Origin: Acanthaster planci
Taxonomy: Eukaryota > Echinodermata > Asteroidea > Valvatida > Acanthasteridae
Direction: 5' to 3'
Length of the DNA: 18,772 bases
Assembly (NCBI RefSeq): GCF_001949145.1
Contig: NW_019091392.1
Coordinates: forward strand, 1,777,898-1,796,669
The notes beneath the pieces are model-generated. The model was given only the letters and a program-made list of their open reading frames with translations, was not told the origin of the DNA and did no database searches. Positions 9,262 through 16,560 of this stretch are shown in pieces. Numbering within the stretch: the first letter of the stretch is position 1; each line of letters begins with the position of its first letter. The position numbers and the translations under genes are program-made.

Positions 9262-10002
9262 ATGGCTGAAGGAGGATTTGATCCAGACGATTTTGATATA
9301 CCCTCAAATGAAAGAGAAGAAGACGATAAAGAAGAGTTGGGCGATACCTTTAATACAACCTGATTAGTTGAATCAAAATTGACACAAGTTGCAGTTAGAC
9401 CAAAATGAAGGAATATTTCTCAAAGGCGCAGGAAGATGGGCAACGCGTGAGGTATTATTTGTAACTCTTGAAACGGTAGCCGAACGCGCAAGAGATGCTG
9501 GATATTCCGGTACGGGTTTTATAAGAGATATCTTAGGATTTCGAGATTACGGCCAAAAGATAGCCCTGGCGATCCAGAGTTCAAAAACGATTCAACTGGG
9601 AATCGAGTTAAAGAAATTGGCCGCGGCTGCGGGTCGCGTTAGCAAAACTGTCAAAAAGCTTATGAGCGATAAGCAATCACAAACAGATTTTATTGGAGAA
9701 AATAAACAGATACAAACGGAGGGATTAAATTAGCGCGAGTTAGCCGCCCTAGACGAATCGTTACAGATCCGTATAACGGAGAATTAATTTTAAATCAGGG
9801 CAAGTTAGACCAATTAGACGACAAGATTCAACTGGTGAAAAATAAATTAGAGGAAGCGACGGGCTGATGCCAAACGCGAGGAACTCACGGAGAATTAGAC
9901 GATTTGCAAATCGAGAGAAAAGGAAAATTAGAAGTTATTAAAAGAAATGCAGTTAAATCCGCACGCAAATTAATCGGATTAAAGAAACAATTACTGCAGT
10001 GA
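9262..10002 (+). pseudogene. acidic/coiled-coil Polinton protein, broken in three frames
   Basis: It starts MAEGGFDPDDFDIPSNERE, strongly acidic. A stop near 9361 and a frameshift lead into the open stretch 9389-9733, which has GRWATREVLFVTLE, AERARDAGYSGTGFIRDILG and ELKKLAAAAGRVSKTVKKL. Another shift at about 9735 leads into TDPYNGELILNQGKLDQLDD and a charged helical tail with one TGA (9865), ending KLIGLKKQLLQ. The tail looks like a coiled coil. No enzyme motif is visible. Alternatively these are two genes (9262-about 9370 and about 9389-10002). The stop TGA overlaps the next start as TGATG, showing how tightly the cluster is packed. The function is unknown; a minor virion or scaffold role is only a guess. 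Confidence 0.5.
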
Positions 10003-10430
10003 TGGATTCTGATTTGACATTAGGCTAGAGAATTAGAATTTTATTTTGAGAGCAAGGTGTGACGATCGTAAGCATTTTAACGGCTTTTGGACTGGCCGTT
10101 AGTACAATTATAGCTAGCGTCACCGCAAGTGTGAAAGCAACGAGAACACCTGAACCGACGCCTGAACCAACGCCAGCATCTGAACCGACGCCAGAACTTC
10201 CGTCAAAAGGCGGAATAACCGATTGGATAAAGCGTCAATTATGCAGTTTGGTAAATGTATTGAAGAAAATCGGATTGAAGGCGCTTGCGGCATTGTCCGG
10301 GATATTCGGCTGTATTTTAGGGTGGATATTAAACGTCGCAAGTAAGGCGGTTGGATGGATCGGGGAACACGTGTGGACTCTATTTGTAGGCGCATCAGTT
10401 TTGATCTTAACTTACGTGCAAAATATATAA
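10002..10430 (+). pseudogene. Polinton membrane protein with Pro-Thr-Glu linker
   Basis: One frame of 143 codons runs from the ATG at 10002. It is broken only near its start by TAG (10026) and TGA (10047), then open to the TAA at 10428. Order: a hydrophobic helix (SILTAFGLAVSTIIASVTAS), a repetitive TPEPTPEPTPASEPTPELP linker, an amphipathic segment beginning GGITDWIKRQL, and two or three hydrophobic stretches (ALAALSGIFGCILGWIL; WTLFVGASVLILTYV). The pattern GGI.DW.K..L followed by glycine-rich hydrophobic helices recurs in invertebrate Polintons, where it has no assigned function. It may act at a membrane during virion entry or release; that is inference. It is the last gene of the rightward cluster and faces the leftward cluster. 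Confidence 0.6.
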
Positions 10431-10459
10431 ACGAATTTATAATAGGAAAAAAAATTAAG

Positions 10460-10465
10460 TTTATT
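10460..10465 (-). terminator. poly(A) signal for the leftward gene cluster
   Basis: TTTATT on the plus strand reads AATAAA on the minus strand. It lies 23 bp beyond the stop of the last leftward frame (10488), between convergent gene clusters. It is a motif match with sensible placement. Confidence 0.4.
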
Positions 10466-10487
10466 TTTTTGCCTTAAAATAATCCGT

Positions 10488-10556
10488 TTAAGTTAATACT
10501 TTATACAACATAAAACCGAGACCACCGATGGCGATGGCTTCTATGGTTAAAGACAT
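10488..10556 (-). CDS. 22-residue hydrophobic peptide frame
   Basis: The frame MSLTIEAIAIGGLGFMLYKV ends with LT and a stop. It would be a single short membrane helix. ACAAAAA precedes the ATG. It is the last frame of the leftward cluster, and could be the C-terminal remnant of the upstream gene rather than a separate gene. Confidence 0.35.
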   Translation of the reverse strand: MSLTIEAIAIGGLGFMLYKVLT

Positions 10557-10566
10557 TTTTTGTTCG

Positions 10567-10692
10567 TTATGCGCCTCTAACGGCTAACGTTCTGGTATAA
10601 TTGGCTTTAAATTTGGCTTTAATAATTGGCGGTTCTACTTGATTGTCTAAAATGCCACCGGAATTTAAAGTCGGTACATAACCCGTCATCAT
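10567..10692 (-). CDS. 41-residue hypothetical frame
   Basis: It begins MMTGYVPTLNSGGILDNQ and ends TRTLAVRGA. The sense of the sequence and its location, 9 bp after the upstream frame ends, suggest a small real gene or a continuation of the 330-codon gene upstream after a frameshift. No family is recognised. Confidence 0.35.
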   Translation of the reverse strand: MMTGYVPTLNSGGILDNQVEPPIIKAKFKANYTRTLAVRGA

Positions 10693-10700
10693 ATCTGCAG

Positions 10701-11694
10701 TCACGATTGTAAATGATTATTATAACCTTCAAACGTGCCGATTCGTAAGTCCATGTCGGAAGGCACCAAATATAACCCCAGTGCAACTACAAAATTTAAA
10801 GGCGTTTTGGCATCTTGCAAGGAATCCTGAATTTGGTCAATCGATTGCTCGAGATCGGGGGCTGAAATTATTAGAGATTCCAGTATGGTAATAAATTGTC
10901 GTTGTGCGTCTAATCCCGTGCCAGTGGCTAAGACGCTGGTCATGGTCTGAGCTTGTGCCCGAGTAACGCGTAAACATAAGCTCGAATCGATTCATTTACC
11001 TTTGTAACGCCCACGCTCGTCAAGCTCCTTTTTTTAGGAATAAAATCCCAACAAGCCCGGGTAACCACGTCCGACTGCAAAACCCAGTTGACCGTATAAG
11101 TACTCGCGTGACCCGAGCCTTCAGGCGGATCAGCCCAGCCGAAGCCCATCTAAGTAGACCCCGCGTATTTGCCGTTGGTGACGTGTAAGTCGTGCGCATC
11201 GTAATTTTTATTAGGGACAGGTACGTAACCGTTGTCGTAATAATAAGCAGTTCCTAATCCGTTTGATAATTTATCGCGCGTCTGTTTATACGATTTATTT
11301 GGATCGACCCCGTATAAAAAACACGCGTTTGTAAACTTGCGATGATCTGAATTATTGTGCAACGCGTCAAATACGTCGTCACTCGGAATGGGCATCACGC
11401 AGTCGTAAAAAAAAATTTTCACGGTATAATACATGTGAAAATTAAACAACGCCGACAATTACGATTTAGAATCGGACATTAGGTCAAAACCCACTCCACA
11501 TGCCGTCGTCGCGCAATATACCGCAAAACTAAATTGATTTTGATAGAACGAAATCGGTTCAATTACCAGCGATTGACCGCTTCATCCGTAGTGAATCTCA
11601 GTTATTTATACACGTGCGTTAAATGGGAAAACTCAGCTGAAAACCAGTTATCTTTATTGACTACGATTGATACATGACTAAAGTTGGCTCCCAT
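10701..11694 (-). pseudogene. conserved Polinton protein of about 330 residues, virion-type candidate
   Basis: The coding sense runs from the ATG at 11694 (MGANFSHVSIVVNKDNW) through QSLVIEPISFYQNQFSFAVY (11590-11530), FNFHMYYT, ACFLYGVDPNKSYKQTRDKL, STYTVNWVLQSDVVTRACWD and NESIRAYVYALLGHKLRP, to FEGYNNHLQS. Breaks: a frameshift near 11610, stops at about 11600, 11459-11461 and 11150-11152, and a frameshift at the ATGA at 10940-10943. Several aromatic, strand-like segments suggest a beta-rich structural protein. I recall this sequence type as a recurring unnamed gene of invertebrate Polintons. Two overlapping genes joined by ATGA is an alternative for the last break. No catalytic motif is visible. 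TATAAAA stands four bases before the ATG. Confidence 0.55.
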
Positions 11695-11697
11695 ATA

Positions 11698-11704
11698 TTT
11701 TATA
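11698..11704 (-). promoter_or_regulatory. TATA box abutting the start of the leftward gene
   Basis: On the minus strand ACGTATAAAATATATG places TATAAAA directly before the ATG at 11694. The ACGTATA prefix matches that before the plus-strand gene at 9262. Confidence 0.5.
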
Positions 11705-11816
11705 CGTGTTTATTTACTGCACTACGCTATAAAAGGAGGTGCCGTTGGGTCGCTCGCTTTGCTTGCTTTTCGGTACGACGGAGGCGGGTCTTCGTATTTG
11801 ACCGACTTGTGCAAAC

Positions 11817-12394
11817 TTATTCACCAAGTTTTTTCATAGGATCTTTTTTAAAAACTGCCGCTCGTTCATTGGCAAGCGCTTCCGCTCTTTCGTTGACCTG
11901 CCGTTCGAATTCCTCTTTACTCGCCGGTTTACTTTCTTGTAATTTTGTTGTCGTATTTGACCTAATTTTTTCTTTCATCTCGTTAAATTTTTTCAGCTCG
12001 GATAAAATCAGTACAAATTCCTCTTGCGATATGTCGCCATCTTCAATCGCGTGATACACGTACCCCTCGATCGTATTTTAACATCGCGTAAGTACCAAAT
12101 GCGCCGATAGCAATGCCTTCCATCACTAGTCCCACGGGACCAGTAATTAATCCCAAAATGGCGGGAATTCAACAGCTGCTGAGGTTGCACCTATCGCTTC
12201 GACGCCGTACTCAACGTAACCGAGTGCAGTGAGTATCCGTTTAATCTTTTCGTAGCTAGCCTCGCGCGCGTCGCGTTCTTTTTGGATTTGATATTTGATT
12301 TCTTCGATCTTTTGAAGGCGGTAAATTTTAGCCGCGTTTCGTTTGATACCCAGTTAAAATCCGGATTAATATTTGACTCGTTGTTTGTCGTCAT
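11817..12394 (-). pseudogene. Polinton membrane/helical protein, broken in several frames
   Basis: The ATG at 12394 starts MTTNNESNINPDFNWVSNET. A frameshift near 12328 leads to a charged helix (LQKIEEIKYQIQKERDAREA), then LTALGYVEYGVEAIGATSA. After another shift near 12138 comes a glycine-rich hydrophobic stretch, GLITGPVGLVMEGIAIGAFG (about 12138-12078). After a third shift at about 12060 comes AIEDGDISQEEFVLILSELK and a charged tail ending KKDPMKKLGE. A glycine-rich membrane hairpin followed by an EF-hand-like acidic D-G-D-I-S-x-E-E-F segment is the recognisable pattern. I associate it with an unnamed Polinton family. Relative to my memory of that family a piece between the hydrophobic stretch and the acidic segment seems missing. 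The function is unknown. Confidence 0.55.
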
Positions 12395-12397
12395 CTT

Positions 12398-13025
12398 TTT
12401 ACTATATACGCGTTTTTTCGCGACGAATATATTTAGCTCGATAATTAATCCGTCGTTTTCATTTTGTAATAGTCCCCCATTTTCTGATCTGAGGTAAAAA
12501 GTTAACTCGCCTATATTTCCCCGTTGCAGTTTTCTGGGCGTTTAAAAGTTGCTACGGAAATATTGATTTGTTGAAATCACTTGTAACAGGTCAAACGATT
12601 GCCCGTTGTAAAAATTATAGCTTGTGTCCAATTGGGGACAATAAATAAACGCGAGTTTATCCAATTCTGATGTATAACTCTTCCAAATAAAATGTTTTTA
12701 ACTGAGATTTCCTTATCGCCCTTTGAATTATCAATGACATTTTTCAATTTAAACGTCTGAGGATTTTGACACAAGTAAAAAAGTGTGAGTCTCCATTTTC
12801 ATATTCAACGTTTTAAAAATCGATTTTTAAAAACTTCGGCTTGTACACTTGTTTGCCGGTCTTGGTCTTTCTCACTAAACAAAAGCCGAGTCTTTGGTTT
12901 TGCACGTCCAGCTTTGCCTGCGCAATTGAATCTCGTTGCAATTCGCAACCATTAGCGATTAACCACGCTGTGTGTGCAGCGACTAATTTAGTGTATTCAA
13001 ATTGAGTGGCGAAAGTTAGAGTCAT
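12398..13025 (-). pseudogene. candidate minor capsid (penton-like) protein of about 200 residues
   Basis: The ATG at 13025 begins MTLTFATQFEYTKLVAAHTA and stays open to about 12816 (KPKFLKIDF). Later pieces in shifted frames show FNFYNGQSFDLLQVIST-type sense at about 12610-12570 and a clean end, GELTFYLRSENGGLLQNEND then GLIIELNIFVAKKRVYS (12515-12400). The alternation of strand-like segments with turns, and the conserved-looking ENGGLLQNENDGL end, suggest a single jelly-roll protein of penton type. This is inference and needs structure prediction. At least two frameshifts and several stops occur. The frame now runs straight into the start of the next gene (12394) without a stop, apparently through a small indel. 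Confidence 0.4.
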
Positions 13026-13110
13026 TTGATATTAGGAAAATGTTGAAAAATTTATCTAATTTCTCCCCTGGCGCCTCCAGTATTTTCCCGGTGGTGAAAA
13101 GTCCCGGGGA

Positions 13111-13173
13111 AAAGTCCCGCTTTTGTGTGTTCGGGGCTCCGCGAGGGCTGGGTTGGGAAGTTGGGTCACGGGG
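13111..13173. repeat. right terminal inverted repeat of the Polinton
   Basis: This is the inverted partner of 2071-2133, with five mismatches and no gaps. Immediately inside it (13082-13110) AAAGTCCCGGGG and GTGAAAAGTCCCGG form two further GGGACTTTT-type copies on the minus strand, which the left end lacks. Confidence 0.92.
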
Positions 13174-14306
13174 TGTAATACCATAATTATTTCAAACACT
13201 CAGAGAGAGTAAGCTTTAGGTATTGCAATGCGTATTATCCCCTTTTATTTCTTTCATTTCTAAACAAGGTTGAAGCTTTCCTTCTTCATTTTCTTATTTC
13301 AAAAATTCAAAAACTAAATCAAATTATGTGCTTTGAATTTGATTTTAGTTTTCAAGTGTTTTTATACATTCTTAAACTTCCATGATGATGATCTGAAGCA
13401 TACACCTTTGTTAGCTCAATAACCTATAAAACAATTCATATATACAAACCATTTAGCGAGCAGGATATGTGGAATACAATGTGAAGAGTTTGATAGTAAT
13501 TAAAAATATGTTATCCTAAAACAGACAAACAAAACAAAATAAAACAACAAAACGTTCGTCTCTGCACAACATTTCGGAGATACCTTTTCGGTTTACATGT
13601 CTAGATGGCGTTATCCCAACATCTATTACTTATCACCAAATGTAAACCCTAACTTATTAGAAGTTATCGATATCAAAATGCCTCAGCTTGGAGGACTCTA
13701 CCAAGAGTTCTAAAAAACAACATCAAAGAAAGTGAACTTCAGCTATGTCCTTTAGAGAGACAGTATTAAAGCAAAATTCTGTTAGAAATTAGTTTTACAT
13801 CTCAGATATTAAACATACTCAACCAGAAATCATTAACGTTAACAATTAAAACACATCTACCCAAAATGCTGCCAGGACAGTTCAAACAAATGTTTAGAGA
13901 CATGGAGTAATGCCAGGGATACCTTTTCGAATACAAAATAAGTTAACTGACACGTTTTAGCATGTGTCAAAAAGCTGGCTTCATCTACATTGCTAGAAAC
14001 TGACGGAAGACGAATGTTAAAATACTTTTGAGTGCTAATGAAATGAATGGAATGCTAAGTTATTTTTTGACATGTTCGAAACCATTGTAAGATTTAAGCA
14101 ATAAATCAACTTGTTCTGTACTTTTGTAATCAAAGTGAAGTCAAGTTGGATTTGACTCAAATTTAGCATAATTAAAATCAAAACTCTGAAAAATGGTCAA
14201 ACATTTGTGCTAGAATGAATTTTGTTCAGCTACAGCCCCCATGAGCATATCTTGACAATAATATCAGACATCAAATCATCATGAATATTAAAAAGGTTGG
14301 TTTCAT
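13174..14306 (-). other. 3' region of the host membrane-protein gene (probable 3' UTR)
   Basis: This AT-rich DNA has no coding sense. It lies directly after the stop codon of the minus-strand host gene (14307-14309). The clearest poly(A) signal candidate, AATAAA on the minus strand, is at 13244-13249, only about 70 bp from the Polinton end, which would give a 3' UTR of about 1.05 kb. Part of it could equally be plain intergenic DNA. Confidence 0.45.
13244..13249 (-). terminator. candidate poly(A) signal of the host gene
   Basis: TTTATT on the plus strand is AATAAA on the minus strand. It is the best hexamer between the host stop codon and the Polinton terminus. Transcript evidence would be decisive. 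Confidence 0.35.
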
Positions 14307-14405
14307 CTACAAGTTATTCAGGACCGTGGTTGAACTCATGGCAGCTTCTTGGCCCGTTACTACGTAAGGTCTGATGAACATGGAGGATTGTTGGCCATTT
14401 GGAAC
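14307..14405 (-). CDS. host membrane protein, terminal coding exon
   Basis: An acceptor (TTACACCTTCAG before GTTCCA) starts the exon in phase 0, matching the phase-0 donor at 15093. It encodes VPNGQQSSMFIRPYVVTGQE and AAMSSTTVLNNL, then TAG (14307-14309). This is the end of the cytoplasmic tail. The FIRPYVVTGQE stretch looks like a conserved short linear motif, including a tyrosine that could be phosphorylated. The exact phase match and the closing stop in frame are the evidence. There is no domain here, so it rests on splice logic. Confidence 0.72.
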   Translation of the reverse strand, partial: VPNGQQSSMFIRPYVVTGQEAAMSSTTVLNNL

Positions 14406-15093
14406 CTGAAGGTGTAATGAATGACAAATGTAAATGCAATCATCCCTCTAGGCTGCTTGTACTTATGCTGTGTTCTAATCTTGTGTTAGCAGATTCAACA
14501 ACTTGTTAACGTAGCTGTGTATGTACAAGGCGGGGAATTTTACGTAACCAGTGACCAAATTTTGAAGTGGATATCAACGCTTTCGATCAAATTTTTTTAT
14601 GTGCTGCACAGAACTAGCTGCTGAAAACAGTTGCAGCACCAGACGTGTGGAACAAAACAACAAAAAGAATCAACAAAAGGAAATAGAAACTGCAAAGTGC
14701 AGAAATACCATTGCTTGTTAACTGATGCAATGGTTTTTATGTTAATCCCAAACTTTTAAGGTACGGATTTAAATGAGTAGTGGCCCGCACTATGAAAATG
14801 AGTCACAAGTCATGAAAGCCACTTTTGAGTAACAGCCCTTTAAAGAATCTTGTATAATGGAAATCAATAGAAAATGTCAACGTTTTTCACCGATAAAGTT
14901 TCCTCAGGATGCCCAAAACAAGTCGGACATCTGAACAAAGACATGTGGTTGCTCTTTGTAATGCAAGCTGACACCGAGATTCTGAAAAGTGGCTTTTTGA
15001 CTCGAAGTGGATCATATATATCTGCCAATTTTTCACTGAGGTTACAATTTATCCCTCTGAACGCAAACTTTATTCTAAAACTTTTCTACTTAC
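14406..15093 (-). other. intron of the host gene
   Basis: This intron lies between a donor GTAAGT (15088-15093 on the minus strand) and the acceptor before 14405. No coding sense is seen. One hairpin is present, with GTGCTGCA (about 14600) pairing with TGCAGCAC (about 14632). Confidence 0.6.
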
Positions 15094-15454
15094 ATCATCT
15101 CTACTGCGTCTGTAGCAACCAGCACCAGCATCCAAACGGGTGGACTGCAAGGCAAAGCTTGTGGAGACATGACTACCTCTAGGGTGATGGGGTGGCTCAT
15201 CAGTGGAGGGTGACGAGGATCTCCAGGGAAGCACAGGCTGAGACACTTTGAGAAATGAGTCCCGTCCCTCCACATCACCTGCGTGCTTGGGCCCCTTCGT
15301 CTCCTCTAGGTGTTTGTGGAAGAAGATGCAGCAGGAGATGAACACACCAACCAGGATCAGGAGGAGTATCCCGGCAACCGTTACCATGGCAATGACCAAT
15401 GGTGACCAAGCATTGTGAATCTCACAGCGGCTGCCAGAGTACACACTCTCACAT
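15094..15454 (-). CDS. host membrane protein: EGF end, transmembrane helix, cytoplasmic tail
   Basis: The 361-nt exon opens in phase 2 after ATTCCAATGTAG. It completes an EGF module (CESVYSGSRCE), then after a short linker has one hydrophobic helix (residues 19-45 of the exon: LVIAMVTVAGILLLILVGVF and on), a CC pair, and a basic HKH stop-transfer end. The tail is Ser/Pro-rich (SSSPSTDEPPHHPRG), with a possible kinase or SH3/WW ligand region, and ends RRSRDD at a GTAAGT donor in phase 0. The exon shows a type-I membrane protein with extracellular modules upstream. The ATG at 15523 in the same frame lies in the intron and is not a start. Confidence 0.85.
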
Positions 15455-15645
15455 CTACATTGGAATAAAAAGGTGAGACATTGCCTGTAGCCAGGGTACA
15501 TCTCTACATGCATCTCAGACTTCATGTCATTTATGTCGGGTGACTTATCAAACTAAAGGCTTGCCTAAGCTTAGTATCCAAAATTCATCCAAACCAAAAT
15601 GCTACTGCTATCTAAAAAATCAGCCAAAGCCCTTGTTCAACTAAC

Positions 15646-15757
15646 TGGACACCTAATGGGAGCCAAATGGACACCCAATGGACACCAGATGGACACCCTA
15701 TGGTAACCAAATGGACACCTAATGGAAACCAAAGGACACTCAGTGGAAACCAAATTG
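15646..15757. repeat. 22-bp minisatellite, left part
   Basis: Five consecutive units begin at 15646, 15668, 15690, 15712 and 15734, with the core TGGACACCCAATGG and a CCAAA end. The last unit is 21 bp. The array stops exactly at the TA that begins the inserted element and resumes after it. Confidence 0.88.
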
Positions 15758-16292
15758 TACGGTGGCAGATCTCCACCAGGAATACACTTTTTATTTTACG
15801 GCATTATAACGCCCTAATACGGCGTTATGACGCCCTAGTTTATGCCGTATAGGGCATAGTAACGCCCTAATTTAGGGCTTAATAACACCCTAATTTTAGG
15901 CGTAATAATGCCCTATTAAGTCGATATAACGCCCTATTATAAAACGTAATAACACCCTAGTATAGCGTTATAACGCCCTATTTTAAGGTGTAATAACACC
16001 CTATCATGGCATTACAATGCCCAATTGCGGCGTAATAGCGTTCTGCTCCCTGCAGACAAAGGTGCTTTTATCACATACCTTGCAAGATTCGAACTGTCCA
16101 AGGATGGCCACAGTAACTACAAATACTAGGCGCCATAAGCAGAGCCACATGTGTTATTGCATGGACGCCGTAGAGCGTTATTACATCGTAATAGGGCGTT
16201 ATAATGCCACAATAGGGCGTTATTAGAGCTTAAAATAGTGCGTTATTACGCCATAAAATAAAAAAGCGTACTGGCGGAGATCAGCCACCGTA
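15758..16292. mobile_element. MITE-like foldback element flanked by TA, nested in a minisatellite
   Basis: The ends are near-perfect inverted repeats. CGGTGGCAGATCTCCACCAG (15760) faces CTGGCGGAGATCAGCCACCG (ending 16290), followed inward on both sides by a TTTTTTATTTTA-type block. The flanking dinucleotides are TA on both sides, as in a Tc1/mariner-like or related TA target duplication. Inside, the left arm (about 15800-16040) has roughly ten copies of an ATAACGCCCTA-type unit. The right arm (about 16165-16258) has about four copies of the reverse orientation, TAGGGCGTTAT. A unique core (about 16037-16160) lies between. There is no transposase, so it is non-autonomous. Confidence 0.85.
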
Positions 16293-16341
16293 AAATGAAC
16301 ACCCAATGAAAACCAAATGGACACCCAATGGAAACCAAATG
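16293..16341. repeat. 22-bp minisatellite, right part
   Basis: Two more units (AACACCCAATGAAAACCAAA, then TGGACACCCAATGGAAACC) continue the array after the inserted element. A further GGAAACCAAAAG at 16571 looks like another remnant beyond the foldback block. Confidence 0.8.
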
Positions 16342-16560
16342 TGTGCATTCGAGCCAGCTAGTCGTGTTAGCACGAGTATACTCCTAAGCACTCGAATGGC
16401 TGGAGTACGACCCAAAGGTTAGGGCGAGCATAGTCTCGCTATAGGGAGAGTACACTCCTGCACTCGAGTGTAATGGACACACATCCTACTTGTGTTAACA
16501 AGTGTAACTGCGCAAACACACTGAAGGAGTATACTAGTGTTAACGAGTAGCTCGCTTGAA
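16342..16560. mobile_element. palindrome-rich foldback block, probable second small insertion
   Basis: Two inverted arms of about 28-30 bp are visible: 16356-16385 (AGCTAGTCGTGTTAGCACGA then GTATACTCCT) and 16525-16552 (AGGAGTATACTAGTGTTAAC then GAGTAGCT). Between and around them are many short perfect palindromes or hairpins: CATTCGAG/CTCGAATG, GAGTATACTC, GCGAG/CTCGC, CACTCGAGTG, and a GTTAAC-centred one. The block is flanked on both sides by minisatellite-like GGAAACCAAA, which suggests insertion into the array. Confidence 0.55.

Larger units (their letters stand above)
2071..13173. mobile_element. decayed Polinton/Maverick (adintovirus-like) element
   Basis: The element is bounded by a 63-bp terminal inverted repeat (2071-2133 and 13111-13173). 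It carries the defining Polinton pair: a protein-primed-type family-B DNA polymerase and a retrovirus-like DDE integrase with the Polinton-style N- and C-terminal regions. Around these are at least a dozen small packed genes, including capsid-like and membrane-type products. Such elements are virus-derived, self-replicating and integrate through the integrase; complete copies are about 15-20 kb. This copy is 11.1 kb. All large genes are frameshifted or interrupted, and no packaging ATPase or adenain-type protease is recognisable, so it is very probably inactive. No convincing target-site duplication is visible next to the repeat ends, which suggests that one end is eroded. Gene blocks run right (2.6-6.1 kb), left (6.1-7.5), right (7.5-10.4) and left (10.5-13.0). 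Confidence 0.93.

Noticed and set aside
10120-10395. 91-codon minus-strand frame
   Set aside because: It is the antisense of the membrane-protein gene at 10002-10430, whose plus-strand hydrophobic and Pro-Thr-Glu pattern is far more protein-like.
11674-12054. 126-codon plus-strand frame, hydrophobic and serine-rich
   Set aside because: It is antisense to the charged helical gene 11817-12059 and has the look of a reverse-complement of Lys/Glu-rich coding.
2071-13173. A CRISPR array, bacterial operon or prophage explanation for the packed genes
   Set aside because: There are no direct repeat-spacer units and no Shine-Dalgarno pattern. The polymerase/integrase pair with inverted ends identifies a eukaryotic Polinton, and the flanking genes have introns.
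14874-15182. 102-codon plus-strand frame
   Set aside because: It overlaps the antisense of the host tail exon and its intron and shows no domain.
15455-15525. In-frame ATG upstream of the membrane exon as a gene start
   Set aside because: A good acceptor at 15455-15458 and the EGF half encoded by the 16747-16822 exon show that this stretch is intron.
15667-15852. Plus-strand open frame rich in Thr-Pro-Asn-Gly repeats
   Set aside because: It is produced by the 22-bp minisatellite and the start of the MITE, antisense to an intron of the host gene.
16086-16094. A functional tRNA gene
   Set aside because: Only a B-box-like string is present; no cloverleaf with an acceptor stem could be made by eye.
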